Positions 1-7,418 of a stretch of 15,067 nucleotides of DNA are shown here, piece by piece. Under the pieces are notes generated by a model. It ran no database searches. It had not been told where the DNA came from and saw nothing but the letters and a program-made list of their open reading frames with translations. The position numbers and the translations under genes were made by a program. The DNA is taken from contig CAMYWU010000012.1 in NCBI GenBank assembly GCA_947302895.1, positions 1-15,067 of the forward strand. The letters run 5' to 3'. Source of the stretch: an uncultured Clostridia bacterium. GTDB taxonomy: Bacteria > Bacillota > Clostridia > Oscillospirales > Acutalibacteraceae. Each line of letters begins with the position of its first letter. Within the stretch, counting starts at the first letter, position 1.

Positions 1-2
1 TT

Positions 3-413
3 ATAGAAGATGAGTCTTCAACTGGATGTCTTTTTTCCTCTGAAGGACGTTTTGACGGGTGGATTGCTGCCAAACTTGGGCAATGTGACCCCTTATTCTG
101 GAATGTGGTATTACTTTATGAATCATTAAAAGACTCGATAAAAAACTTATTCTCATCATCATTACATGTTAAATTTGAATGGTACAAATTAATTGGAGCC
201 TTATTATTTATAATGATAATATCATTGTGCTATATGTTATTAAGCAGACTAATAATAAAAACAATAAAAAATAATTTCCATTATCAAAGAGTTCGAGAAG
301 TCGTTTCAGTATTATATATCTATAAAATGCTAACAGATGAAGAGCAGACAAAAAAGTTTGACAAAGAAAAAAGAGTCAAAATACTGCTTAATTCAAAGCA
401 GCCTCCAGATTAA
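3..413 (+). CDS. 3' end of an unrecognised membrane protein gene (5' truncated by window edge)
   Basis: The frame is open from the first complete codon at position 3 to a TAA at 411-413, so the real start lies before the window. A GTG at 105 could serve as a start, but the open upstream frame argues for a longer protein, and no clear ribosome site precedes that GTG. The visible part is about 136 residues: a soluble stretch containing FDGWIAAKLGQ, then one strongly hydrophobic segment (KLIGALLFIMIISLCYMLL), then a basic, probably cytoplasmic tail ending NSKQPPD. I do not recognise the family. The AT-rich composition matches the two genes downstream on the same strand. It may belong to the same accessory unit, but the terminator-like hairpin across its stop codon suggests separate transcription. 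Confidence 0.6.
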   Translation: MEDESSTGCLFSSEGRFDGWIAAKLGQCDPLFWNVVLLYESLKDSIKNLFSSSLHVKFEWYKLIGALLFIMIISLCYMLLSRLIIKTIKNNFHYQRVREVVSVLYIYKMLTDEEQTKKFDKEKRVKILLNSKQPPD

Positions 414-435
414 CTGAATGCTGCTTTTTGGTTTT
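395..435 (+). terminator. Terminator-like hairpin over the stop codon of the first gene
   Basis: Arms AAAGCAGC (395-402) and GCTGCTTT (420-427) are perfectly complementary. The loop is 17 nt and T-rich sequence follows (TTTTTGGTTTT). The first arm lies inside the last codons of the upstream gene. The large loop makes it a moderate rather than strong Rho-independent terminator. Confidence 0.5.
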
Positions 436-456
436 ATCATTAGTTGTCAACTGCTA

Positions 457-493
457 TTTTTATGCATTTTTTGTCGTTTTTTGCGTTGTTTTT
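457..493. promoter_or_regulatory. Phased T-tracts, predicted curved DNA upstream of a promoter
   Basis: Four T-tracts lie at 457-461, 467-472, 477-482 and 489-493. Their centres are 10 to 11.5 bp apart, one helical turn, which is the classic arrangement for intrinsic curvature. The last tract ends 10 bp before the -35 of the 160-aa gene, so it may act as an UP-like or curved-DNA promoter element. A 7-bp inverted repeat (TCAACTG 447-453, CAGTTGA 500-506) brackets the tracts. The bending is inferred from the phasing. Confidence 0.5.
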
Positions 494-502
494 GCAAATC
501 AG

Positions 503-532
503 TTGAGTTTTAAACATAAACCATGATTTAAT
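503..532 (+). promoter_or_regulatory. Candidate sigma-A promoter of the 160-aa membrane protein gene
   Basis: A -35 TTGAGT (503-508) is followed after 18 bp by a -10 TTTAAT (527-532), preceded by an extended -10 TGA. The expected start is near 539, giving a very short leader before the AGAGGA ribosome site at 545-550. Confidence 0.5.
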
Positions 533-557
533 TGATACAAAAAAAGAGGAATTATTT

Positions 558-1040
558 ATGTATTTATTATCTTGCCAATGTAGCCCAGAGAACATCGAAG
601 GAACGGGCAATGCCAACATTGTTGCTTTAATTGCAGCCATATTGGTTTTTATAGCTTCGGCTTTTAATATCTATATTATTTGGAACAATAATAAATCTAA
701 TGTTGTTAGTAAAAACCGACTAGTTTGGATCAATGATGTACGTGCTTTAATGTTTGAATTCTTAAAAGAATATACAAATGGAAAAGACAGTACAAAAATG
801 AAGAACATAAAATTTCAAGTAATGCTTTATATGAGAGAAGGCGTCACATCTTATAAAGTTCTTATAGAAAAAATGAACAAATGCATTGAGGAAGACTACT
901 CAGACAAAAACTGCGACGAGTTAATAAAAGCAGCACAAGATGTTTTTTCAGAAGTTTGGATAAGGTTAAAAAGAGAAGCAGGAATAAGCAAGTTAAACGA
1001 TAATAGATTCACCAGAATGTTTGAAAGCAAGAAACAATAA
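558..1040 (+). CDS. Small single-pass membrane protein of unknown function (160 aa)
   Basis: The ATG at 558 has AGAGGA 7 nt upstream. The protein has a short N-terminal segment with two cysteines (CQC, residues 6-8), one transmembrane helix at about residues 20-44, and a charged, helical C-terminal domain of about 110 residues that is probably cytoplasmic. The residues after the membrane segment (NRLVWINDVRALMFEFLKEY) resemble a pattern I associate with small membrane proteins of accessory loci, but I cannot name the family. It lies 115 bp upstream of the DUF4062 gene on the same strand. The two could be a membrane partner and a sensor or effector, which is inference only. The two cysteines could suggest lipid attachment, but no lipobox is present. 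Confidence 0.75.
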   Translation: MYLLSCQCSPENIEGTGNANIVALIAAILVFIASAFNIYIIWNNNKSNVVSKNRLVWINDVRALMFEFLKEYTNGKDSTKMKNIKFQVMLYMREGVTSYKVLIEKMNKCIEEDYSDKNCDELIKAAQDVFSEVWIRLKREAGISKLNDNRFTRMFESKKQ

Positions 1041-1053
1041 ACACTATAGTGTT
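1021..1053 (+). promoter_or_regulatory. Candidate promoter with a palindromic operator for the DUF4062 gene
   Basis: TTGAAA (1021-1026) and TATAGT (1045-1050), each 5/6 to consensus, are spaced 18 bp apart. They lie across the 3' end of the 160-aa gene. A perfect 14-bp palindrome, AACACTATAGTGTT (1040-1053), covers the -10, a position where a bound dimer would block transcription. Alternatively it is a weak 5-bp hairpin after the upstream stop codon. The leader to the ATG at 1156 would be about 100 nt. Confidence 0.4.
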
Positions 1054-1155
1054 ATTCTTATTTCTTAAGTATTCAAGTTATTATTGCATTTTTAATCTGC
1101 CCAGTTTTGTTTATATCACAAAACATCAATCATCACACAAAGCAAAGGAGAACCT

Positions 1156-2343
1156 ATGGCTGGAATAAAAGTTTTTGTTTCATCAACCTGTTATGATTTA
1201 TCAATGCTACGCTCTGAATTAAGGGATTTTATACTGTCCATGGGCTATGAGCCTGTTATGAGCGATTATATGGATGTTTTGTATGACCCCCGAGAGCACA
1301 CTCACACAAGCTGCATAGATGAAGTATCTAATTGCGATATGTTAATTGTTATAATAGGCTCGCGATTCGGAGGCAAGGGAGTTCCTGAATCTGTCAGCAG
1401 AATCGACATTAACTCTTTAGAAGAATTGAGTAAAGGCAAGCTGCCCAAGGATGAAAATCTTTCTATAACTCAGTTGGAGGTATTAAAAGCCATCCAAGAC
1501 GGTATTCCTGTTTATACATTTATTGAGCAAAGCGTTTATTCTAATCATTCAGTATATGAAAAAAATAAAGATAACCCAAATGTAAAAGATATTCTGTTCC
1601 CTGCTATTGAAAAACAAGAAACCGCCGAGTTCATTTTTTCATTTATCGATTTTATCAGGCTTCGGTCGGTAGGCAACCCTATTTTTCAGTTCAGCAGAAT
1701 TCAAGACATTGAAAACACTCTTAAAAGGCAATGGGCATCGTATTTTCAAAAACTACTTTCTGAGCAAAAATATAGGGCAGCAGAAGAAAAGAGAATAGAC
1801 TTCTTAAACAATCAACTCGAGGATTTAAAAGCTGCTGTTTTATCTTCTATTGGTAATGCTAATCAAAAAGAAATTGCCCGAAGTGTTATTAAATACAGAC
1901 GACTTACAGATTTTTTATTTTCATTAAAATACGAGATTAATGAATTAGCTGCATCGGACCTGAGTTTTGATAAATTACTTAATAGTAAAGATATTGTTAA
2001 AATAACTGATGCAAGAAAGCTCGATTTGGACAGAGAAAGCAGAATTTACGGCAGAACTCTATTAGTTAAATCAGACCATACTTTCTATGATTGTAGGATG
2101 CCAACAGATGCTATTCTGGATTTAAGAAACGAATGGGACTCATTCAAAAAGCTGGATAAAGAGTCAAAAGAAATTGTGCTTGAAACTCTTTTTGATAATC
2201 AAAGGAGTTCAATGTGGTTAATGCATTATCATGCTGAGATTATTGATGAATACCTATATAAGAGTCCTTCAATCTTAAGTGATAGCGATATAAATGTTTT
2301 TGATAGATATATCAAAAACTTATCAAACGAAGACCAACTCTAA
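1156..2343 (+). CDS. DUF4062-domain protein (395 aa), possible defence or stress protein
   Basis: The ATG follows AAAGGAG at good spacing. Residues about 4-123 match DUF4062 by eye: VFVSSTCYDL (6-15), a central HTHTSCIDEVSNCDMLIVIIGSRFGGK run (48-74) and SITQLEVLKAIQDGIPVYTFIE (103-124), in the usual order. The domain is Rossmann-like and is often found at the N terminus of STAND/NACHT or other defence-linked proteins. Here no P-loop follows. The remaining ~270 residues are mostly helical, with a likely coiled coil at about 198-230 (SEQKYRAAEEKRIDFLNNQL). No transmembrane segment or catalytic motif of a known effector is visible. Its AT-rich composition and neighbouring membrane-protein genes fit an accessory locus. 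The DUF4062 assignment is firm; a defence role is inference. Confidence 0.85.
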   Translation: MAGIKVFVSSTCYDLSMLRSELRDFILSMGYEPVMSDYMDVLYDPREHTHTSCIDEVSNCDMLIVIIGSRFGGKGVPESVSRIDINSLEELSKGKLPKDENLSITQLEVLKAIQDGIPVYTFIEQSVYSNHSVYEKNKDNPNVKDILFPAIEKQETAEFIFSFIDFIRLRSVGNPIFQFSRIQDIENTLKRQWASYFQKLLSEQKYRAAEEKRIDFLNNQLEDLKAAVLSSIGNANQKEIARSVIKYRRLTDFLFSLKYEINELAASDLSFDKLLNSKDIVKITDARKLDLDRESRIYGRTLLVKSDHTFYDCRMPTDAILDLRNEWDSFKKLDKESKEIVLETLFDNQRSSMWLMHYHAEIIDEYLYKSPSILSDSDINVFDRYIKNLSNEDQL

Positions 2344-2387
2344 AAAAGATTAAACTTTTCATTGTTGAACCCCTATATGAAATAATC

Positions 2388-2411
2388 GCCCCGAAGCTGA
2401 TGCTTCGGGGC
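2388..2411. terminator. Strong hairpin between convergent genes
   Basis: A perfect 10-bp stem, GCCCCGAAGC (2388-2397) with GCTTCGGGGC (2402-2411), has a TGAT tetraloop. It sits between the DUF4062 stop (2343) and the permease stop (2420) and can serve both strands. Neither side has a clean T-run (TGTGTTTATT on +, GATTATTT on -), so efficiency is uncertain. Confidence 0.7.
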
Positions 2412-2419
2412 TGTGTTTA

Positions 2420-4891
2420 TTAGTCCTGTTTCAGGTTTTCAATTATGTTGTCGTCCTTGATTTTGTCTGCCGAGTAGAGCAGCGAAAGAAGGATGATAAC
2501 AAATACTGCGAGGATTGCTGCAAGATAATATTGCCAATTGGTTGAAAACGGTATCTGCATGCCCTCTGCGTTAGTGAGCGCCTGATACATCAGAATGTGC
2601 AATCCTATGCTTATCGGGAGCGACCACAGTAGCGATTTTGCGCCGTAGCGTATGCTTTCAACATATATCATTTTCTTGAAGCCCTGAGGCGTAACTCCGA
2701 CGGATTTAAGCATAGCAAACTCCGTTTTGCGCTCGTTCATCGAGTTTGAAATAGAATTGATAATATTGATAACTGCAATCAGTGTAATCAGCGAAATAAA
2801 GCCGTAAATAAACACCTTCATTATCTGAAGCACTGCATTGATTGCCTGAATCTGTGAAGTTGTATCAACCATTTCGCAGGCAATATTTTTGCTGTCAAAA
2901 TACTCTTCCGCTTTTTCCATTTCAGACTTATAATCTTTGGCGAAAATGTTGAACACAACGCCGTTTTGCTCCACCGGAAGAGCGCTGAGCACGTCCTCGG
3001 GAACGATGACTGACGGATAGTTCATATACTTGGGCAAAAACAGCTTTCCGCTGTATTCCTTATCTGTCATAAAGCCTGCTGTAACATCAAAGTTGTTTTC
3101 AATTTCGGTTTCGCTGTCTTTTTCATCAATTGTTTTGATGCAGAGGCTGAGCGCTTTTCCTTTTGCACTTTGTGAAAGTGCCGAATAATCCCTCGTGATT
3201 TTTCCCGAGGTATCAGTTATGCGGTTGAACACAATTCCTTTTATGCTTTCGGGATTGTGATAACCCTCAGGCTTTTCACCGAGCTGTTTAAGATAGCTAT
3301 TGAACGCATCGTTATCCATAACAAACAAATAGATATATGAAATGTTCTCTCCGTATGCATTTTTAGCCTCTTGGGTAAGCAAGTCCTTATTATTGACAGT
3401 TGCGTTTGCCTGAAGATATGAAACGCAGTCGTTGATATCCGCACCCTCAAAATATTTCTTAATTTCATCTTTATCCTCAATTTTTGCATAAACCTGAAAA
3501 TCGGCGTTCTGCTCGCCGGTTTCCATCTCTACCATAGAGGTAAAAAGCTGCGAAAAGTTCGTGACAGACATAAACAGCACAACACTCATAACAAGTGCAA
3601 AAACTATAGTCGAGCTGCGGCGATTGTTGCGTTTAAAGTTCTTTACTGCAAGCTCACCCTCATAGCCGTAAAGTTTTCTTGTCAGCTTTGAAACGCGGAG
3701 CTTCTTTGTCTTTCTAACCTTAACGGTATTCGTGCCCTTAATGGCTGCAATCGGCGTCGTTTTCGACGCGCGGCGCGCAGGGATATAACATGAAATGAAT
3801 ATTGTCAGTGCGCTGACTATTACCGTACCAATGATAATTAACGGGCTGATATGAACCTTTAGCGTATCCTTAATCGGTATTGCAAAGGTTGAAAGGAATG
3901 CGCCCTGAATACTCCTGAAGGTAATTGCCATACCGATAAAGCCTGCTGCAATACCTGCAGGAATTGCAATAGCGCCGAGGATTAACCCTTCAAAGTAAAT
4001 TGATGAGCGTTTCTGGGCTTTTGTTGCGCCTACGGAGGCAAGCATACCGAGATAGCGTTCGCGCTCCTGATACGATACGGCAAAGGAATCGTAAATCATA
4101 AACACCGATGCAAATACGATTACGGCAAGAATAATTGCAGTAAATATTTTCACGGTTTTGATAGTACTGCTGCCTCTTGATACGCCCGAATAATCAAGCA
4201 AATCCGTGTTGTATGAAATGGTTGCTGCGCCCGTTTGCTTTTTAAGGGCATCTGCTTTTTCATAAAAGGTATTATCGAGTGTTTTATAACTGAAAGTTAC
4301 ATAGGCTGCGTCGCCGTCAAGATTTGCCACAATTCCGTCGCGGTTATCAAAAAAGCTGACGTTGCCCTCGGCAATGCCGCAAAGTCGGTAATCCCGGTAT
4401 TCTTCTTTTTCGGTTTTTAAGTCAAGACACCAGAGCTTAACCTTGTCGCCAACCTTCCAATCAAGCTTGTTCTTCTCAATATATGAGTCGGTAACGAGTA
4501 TTTCGTCCGCCGTTTTCGGGAACGCGCCGTCTTTAATGTTGATATTTCTCATATCAACGACGGTTTCGTCAACTGCATCAACGTTGCCGTATGCCTTGGC
4601 TTTTTGAGAATCTTTGTCGAAAGTATACTGAAAAGCGTTGTTGCCGGCATAGTATTCTATTTCATCGTTTTTGAAAGCGGACATATCGGGCGTTTCATCA
4701 TAGAATAACTGCGCCTGCCAGCTGCCGTCGTAGGCGCGCGTGGCGTCCTTCAAAAAAGTAACGAACGAAAAAACGCTTGTGAACACCGCCGTAATCATCG
4801 CAACCGAAACAATGATTGAAAGAATCGTGAGCAGGCTGCGGCGCTTGTGCGTTTTTATATGCCGCAGGGTGAGTTTATTAACAATATTCAT
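2420..4891 (-). CDS. FtsX-type ABC transporter permease, two FtsX domains (823 aa)
   Basis: This is the integral membrane subunit partnering the ATPase just upstream. The ATG at 4891 is chosen because GAGGTGAG lies just before it and the protein then begins MNIVNKLTLRHIKTHKRRSLLT, the usual start of this family; an in-frame start at 4972 would overlap the ATPase gene. Predicted layout: TM1 about 19-47, an outside domain of about 200 residues, TM2-4 (about 248-270, 303-326, 350-372), TM5 about 426-447, a second outside domain of about 240 residues, and TM6-8 (about 690-715, 752-773, 787-807). Each FtsX half carries a coupling-helix-like motif (ERERYLGMLASVGAT and ERKTEFAMLKSVGVT). The eight-helix, two-domain plan resembles LolC/E or MacB-like permeases rather than ten-helix BceB. 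Export of an antimicrobial peptide or envelope lipid is plausible; the substrate is unknown. Confidence 0.9.
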   Translation of the reverse strand: MNIVNKLTLRHIKTHKRRSLLTILSIIVSVAMITAVFTSVFSFVTFLKDATRAYDGSWQAQLFYDETPDMSAFKNDEIEYYAGNNAFQYTFDKDSQKAKAYGNVDAVDETVVDMRNINIKDGAFPKTADEILVTDSYIEKNKLDWKVGDKVKLWCLDLKTEKEEYRDYRLCGIAEGNVSFFDNRDGIVANLDGDAAYVTFSYKTLDNTFYEKADALKKQTGAATISYNTDLLDYSGVSRGSSTIKTVKIFTAIILAVIVFASVFMIYDSFAVSYQERERYLGMLASVGATKAQKRSSIYFEGLILGAIAIPAGIAAGFIGMAITFRSIQGAFLSTFAIPIKDTLKVHISPLIIIGTVIVSALTIFISCYIPARRASKTTPIAAIKGTNTVKVRKTKKLRVSKLTRKLYGYEGELAVKNFKRNNRRSSTIVFALVMSVVLFMSVTNFSQLFTSMVEMETGEQNADFQVYAKIEDKDEIKKYFEGADINDCVSYLQANATVNNKDLLTQEAKNAYGENISYIYLFVMDNDAFNSYLKQLGEKPEGYHNPESIKGIVFNRITDTSGKITRDYSALSQSAKGKALSLCIKTIDEKDSETEIENNFDVTAGFMTDKEYSGKLFLPKYMNYPSVIVPEDVLSALPVEQNGVVFNIFAKDYKSEMEKAEEYFDSKNIACEMVDTTSQIQAINAVLQIMKVFIYGFISLITLIAVINIINSISNSMNERKTEFAMLKSVGVTPQGFKKMIYVESIRYGAKSLLWSLPISIGLHILMYQALTNAEGMQIPFSTNWQYYLAAILAVFVIILLSLLYSADKIKDDNIIENLKQD

Positions 4892-4901
4892 TGTGCTCAC
4901 C

Positions 4902-5582
4902 TCATATTCTGCGCTCGTCGCGGACGATTTTGCCGTCTTTGATTTCAATAAGACGGTCGGCGGAAAGCGCAATATTCTCGTCGTGAGTAATCATAATAAC
5001 CGTCTGACCGAGTTCACGGTTAAACTGACGGAGGAGCGAGATAATCTCCTTACTGTTTTCACTGTCAAGATTTCCCGTCGGTTCGTCGGCAAGCATAAGC
5101 GCAGGGTTATTAATCAGCGCTCTGCCGATGGATACCCTCTGCTGCTGTCCGCCTGAAAGCTGCGAAGGGAGGTGCCCAAGCCTGTCCTGTAAGCCAAGAC
5201 GCTCAATAATGTTTCTTAGTTGTCTTTTGTCTGGTTTTCTACCGTCGAGCAGAAGCGGGAGAGTTAAGTTTTCCTCAACCGTTAAAATAGGAATTAAATT
5301 ATAAAACTGATAAACAAGTCCTATCTGGCGTCTGCGAAAAATTGCAAGCGCAGTTTCGTCAAGCGTGGGAATATCGGTCTTGTCGATAATTACACTGCCG
5401 CTCGTCGCCTTGTCAACGCCGCCGAGAATGTGCATAAGTGTCGATTTGCCCGAACCGCTTGGTCCGACTATCGCAACGAACTCGCCGCGCTCCACGGAAA
5501 AGTTGACGTTGTCGAGTGCCTTAACCATAGTGTCACCGCTGCCGTATGTTTTGCAAAGATGTACTGTTTCTAAAATTTTCAT
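4902..5582 (-). CDS. ABC transporter ATPase, LolD/MacB-like (226 aa)
   Basis: Cytoplasmic ATPase of the FtsX-type transporter. Visible motifs are Walker A GPSGSGKST (40-48), Q-loop Q92, signature LSGGQQQR (142-149), Walker B ALMLADEP with D166 and catalytic E167, and switch H200 (MITHD). All are intact. The start at 5582 (MKILETVHLCKTYG) follows AAGGAG at 8-9 nt and fits the usual family length; a longer frame to 5606 has no better signal. Its TGA at 4902 lies 10 bp before the permease ATG, so the two are translationally close and surely co-transcribed. A 75-bp gap separates it from the kinase gene upstream and holds a box also found before the regulator gene, suggesting specific control of the transporter pair. 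Confidence 0.95.
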   Translation of the reverse strand: MKILETVHLCKTYGSGDTMVKALDNVNFSVERGEFVAIVGPSGSGKSTLMHILGGVDKATSGSVIIDKTDIPTLDETALAIFRRRQIGLVYQFYNLIPILTVEENLTLPLLLDGRKPDKRQLRNIIERLGLQDRLGHLPSQLSGGQQQRVSIGRALINNPALMLADEPTGNLDSENSKEIISLLRQFNRELGQTVIMITHDENIALSADRLIEIKDGKIVRDERRI

Positions 5583-5624
5583 AGTAGTATCTCCTTTCGA
5601 TGACACAATGGTAGCTCGTGTTCC

Positions 5625-5665
5625 TTACAATCAGGTGAATTTATTATTACAATTCAGTCATATAA
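5625..5665 (-). promoter_or_regulatory. Candidate response-regulator box upstream of the ABC genes
   Basis: The + strand sequence ATTACAATTCAGTCATATAA (5646-5665) matches 18 of 20 bases of the box at 7364-7383 upstream of the regulator gene. A second shorter copy, TTACAATCAG (5625-5634), lies 22 bp from TTACAATTCAG (5647-5657) in the same orientation, two helical turns apart. That spacing suits direct-repeat binding by OmpR-family dimers. Part of the box overlaps the last codon of the kinase gene. Function is inferred from repetition and position. Confidence 0.5.
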
Positions 5666-6650
5666 CGGATTTATAAAACTTTATCTCAAATTCCGTGCCG
5701 CTACCTTCCTCACTTATGACGGAAACGGCGGCGTTTTCTTTGTTTAATATCGCCTTTGAAAGCGCAAGCCCTATGCCCACGCTCTCGGCAGAGGCATTTT
5801 TGCCGTGGTAAAAGCGCTCAAAGATATGAGGCAAATCCTCCTTAGCAATACCGCAGCCGTTGTCGCGGATAATAACGCGCCCCCAAAGCGTTGTTTCGTC
5901 GGTTTCAAATTCAAGCCTGCCACCGTCGGCAGTATGCTCAATGCAGTTTTTGATTATATTCTGCAGCGCCTCGGCGCTCCACGCTCTGTCACCCGTGAAG
6001 GTGAAATCACTTATGTTTTTTTCCACCGTGATATTGCGCAAATCGAGCGTAAGCAAAAATGGCTTTAAGCTTTCGTCAATCACATCGCGGATTTCAACCT
6101 CGTCGGTTCCGATTTCAATCGTGCCCGCATCCAACTTCGAGAGCTTGAGCAGCGTTTGTATGAGCCAGCTCATTTTTTCGCACTGGATGTTTATAATGTC
6201 TGTGAACTCTTTGCGCTTATCTGCGTCCGTCTCGTTTTCAAGCAGTTCGGACACAACGAGCATAGAGGTCAGTGGTGTCTTAAGTTGATGCGAAATGTCA
6301 GCAAGCGAGTCGGCAAGGTACACTTTGTCCGCCTCAATCACTTCGTTTTGAGTTTTCAGCTGCGTGATAACCTTGTAAAGATTGTTCTGCAGTATCGATA
6401 GCTCGCCCTCGGTGTTGCTTTCAATATCAAGCTCATAGTTTCCGCTGCACACACGCGAAAGATAGTCGTTAAGATTCGCGATTGCCCTATACCTTTTTAT
6501 TGTGAAGAAAGCAAATACAGCAATAATTGCAGTACCAACCGCAACGCAAATCAGCGCGGCAGAGTTGCCAAAACTAAAGCAAACGGCAGCCGCAACCGCC
6601 GTAATTATTGCAGATATTATTATCGGTATGTACAATTCTTTATTTTTCAT
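5658..6650 (-). CDS. Sensor histidine kinase with short-loop (intramembrane-type) sensor (330 aa)
   Basis: Membrane sensor kinase of the two-component pair. Two transmembrane helices (about 7-26 and 31-50) are joined by only a few residues, so there is no extracellular sensing domain. Such kinases usually sense through the membrane or through a partner ABC permease. A HAMP-like linker (about 52-105) leads to the H-box SLADISHQLKTPLTS with phospho-acceptor H121. Then come N-box NIIKNCIEHT (231-240), G1 DNGCGI (263-268), an F-box-like PHIFERF and G2 GIGLALSK (292-299). All catalytic motifs are intact. The ATG overlaps the end of the regulator gene by 11 bp, implying translational coupling. The ABC genes downstream are the likely partner or output. 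Confidence 0.93.
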   Translation of the reverse strand: MKNKELYIPIIISAIITAVAAAVCFSFGNSAALICVAVGTAIIAVFAFFTIKRYRAIANLNDYLSRVCSGNYELDIESNTEGELSILQNNLYKVITQLKTQNEVIEADKVYLADSLADISHQLKTPLTSMLVVSELLENETDADKRKEFTDIINIQCEKMSWLIQTLLKLSKLDAGTIEIGTDEVEIRDVIDESLKPFLLTLDLRNITVEKNISDFTFTGDRAWSAEALQNIIKNCIEHTADGGRLEFETDETTLWGRVIIRDNGCGIAKEDLPHIFERFYHGKNASAESVGIGLALSKAILNKENAAVSVISEEGSGTEFEIKFYKSVI

Positions 6651-7317
6651 TGATAATATATCCCATTCCTCTTACTGTTTTAATAATGCTCGGCTCTGCC
6701 GGATTATCTTCAATCTTGTTGCGAAGGCGCTTGATATAAACGGTCAGCGTGTTGTCATTAACGAAATCGCCCTCAATATCCCATATGTCCTCAAGAAGCT
6801 TGTTTCGCGTGAGAACGATGCCCCTGTTGTTGAGCATAGTGAGAAGCAGGCGGTATTCCATAGCGGTCAGTATAACTTCCTCACCGTTTTTGAACACTCT
6901 CGCCTCGTTGGTGTTAACGGTTACATTTCCGATATGCACCGTGCCGTCCGCGCTATCTTTACTATAGCGGCGGAGTACGGATTTAATTCGCGCAAGTAGC
7001 TCCTTAAGACGAAACGGCTTTGAAATATAATCGTCCGCACCGAGGTCAAAGCCCATAACCACGTTAACCTCATCGTCATATGCGGTAAGAAATATCACGG
7101 GATAATCGCCCTGCGCCTTAACCGCCTTGCAGATGTCGTAACCGCTGCCGTCGGGCAGGGTCAAATCGAGAATATATAGTGAAAAAGTGTTGCTGTTTAT
7201 TATGCTTTTCGCTTCGGCAATACTTTTAGCGAGCGTAACGGAATAACCCTCGCTTTCAAGCGAATAAGTCAGCGCAACGCCGATTGCCTCGTCGTCTTCG
7301 AGTAAAAAGATGTTCAT
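6640..7317 (-). CDS. OmpR-family response regulator (225 aa)
   Basis: DNA-binding partner of the kinase. The receiver domain (about 1-113) has the acidic pair E7/D8/D9, phospho-acceptor D51 (LYILDLTLPDGSG), switch T78 and conserved K100 in SKPF. The C-terminal winged helix (about 128-223) ends in the typical IIKTVRGMGYIINEK. The ATG at 7317 follows GAGGTGA at close spacing and gives the normal family length. It is the first gene of the regulator-kinase-ATPase-permease cluster. Positive autoregulation is suggested by a box directly upstream of its promoter that recurs before the ABC genes. Confidence 0.95.
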   Translation of the reverse strand: MNIFLLEDDEAIGVALTYSLESEGYSVTLAKSIAEAKSIINSNTFSLYILDLTLPDGSGYDICKAVKAQGDYPVIFLTAYDDEVNVVMGFDLGADDYISKPFRLKELLARIKSVLRRYSKDSADGTVHIGNVTVNTNEARVFKNGEEVILTAMEYRLLLTMLNNRGIVLTRNKLLEDIWDIEGDFVNDNTLTVYIKRLRNKIEDNPAEPSIIKTVRGMGYIINEK

Positions 7318-7335
7318 TTTATCACCTCGGCTATC

Positions 7336-7383
7336 ATTTTAACACATTAGTTAATTAGTTTCCATTACAATTCTGTCACATAA
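7336..7383 (-). promoter_or_regulatory. Promoter and candidate regulator box upstream of the response regulator gene
   Basis: On the - strand, TGGAAA (7364-7359) and TAAAAT (7341-7336) are 17 bp apart, and the -10 has an extended TGT. The 20-bp box ATTACAATTCTGTCACATAA (7364-7383, + strand letters) abuts the -35 on its upstream side. That is the usual place for an OmpR-type activator helping a weak -35. The same box, with 2 differences, recurs at 5646-5665. Confidence 0.5.
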
Positions 7384-7407
7384 AAAACGGACGGCAATGC
7401 CGCCCGT
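7381..7407 (-). terminator. Rho-independent terminator of hpf
   Basis: On the - strand the arms ACGGGCGGC and GCCGTCCGT form a 9-bp GC-rich stem with one G-U pair and a 3-nt loop, followed directly by TTTTTT. It lies 12 bp after the hpf stop codon, and its T-run merges into the regulator box of the next gene. Confidence 0.9.
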
Positions 7408-7418
7408 GAGTATATTTC

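Noticed and set aside
440..640. 66-aa - strand ORF before and into the 160-aa gene
   Set aside because: It covers the promoter, T-tracts and ribosome site of the opposite gene and has no supporting signal.
4892..4972. N-terminal extension of the permease from 4972
   Set aside because: It would lie within the ATPase coding sequence and lacks family similarity; the ATG at 4891 has a good ribosome site.
4740..5156. 138-aa + strand ORF across the permease/ATPase junction
   Set aside because: Antisense shadow of two well-supported genes, and no ribosome site or family match.
5860..6288. 142-aa + strand ORF
   Set aside because: Antisense shadow of the histidine kinase, Ser-rich as expected from reverse reading.
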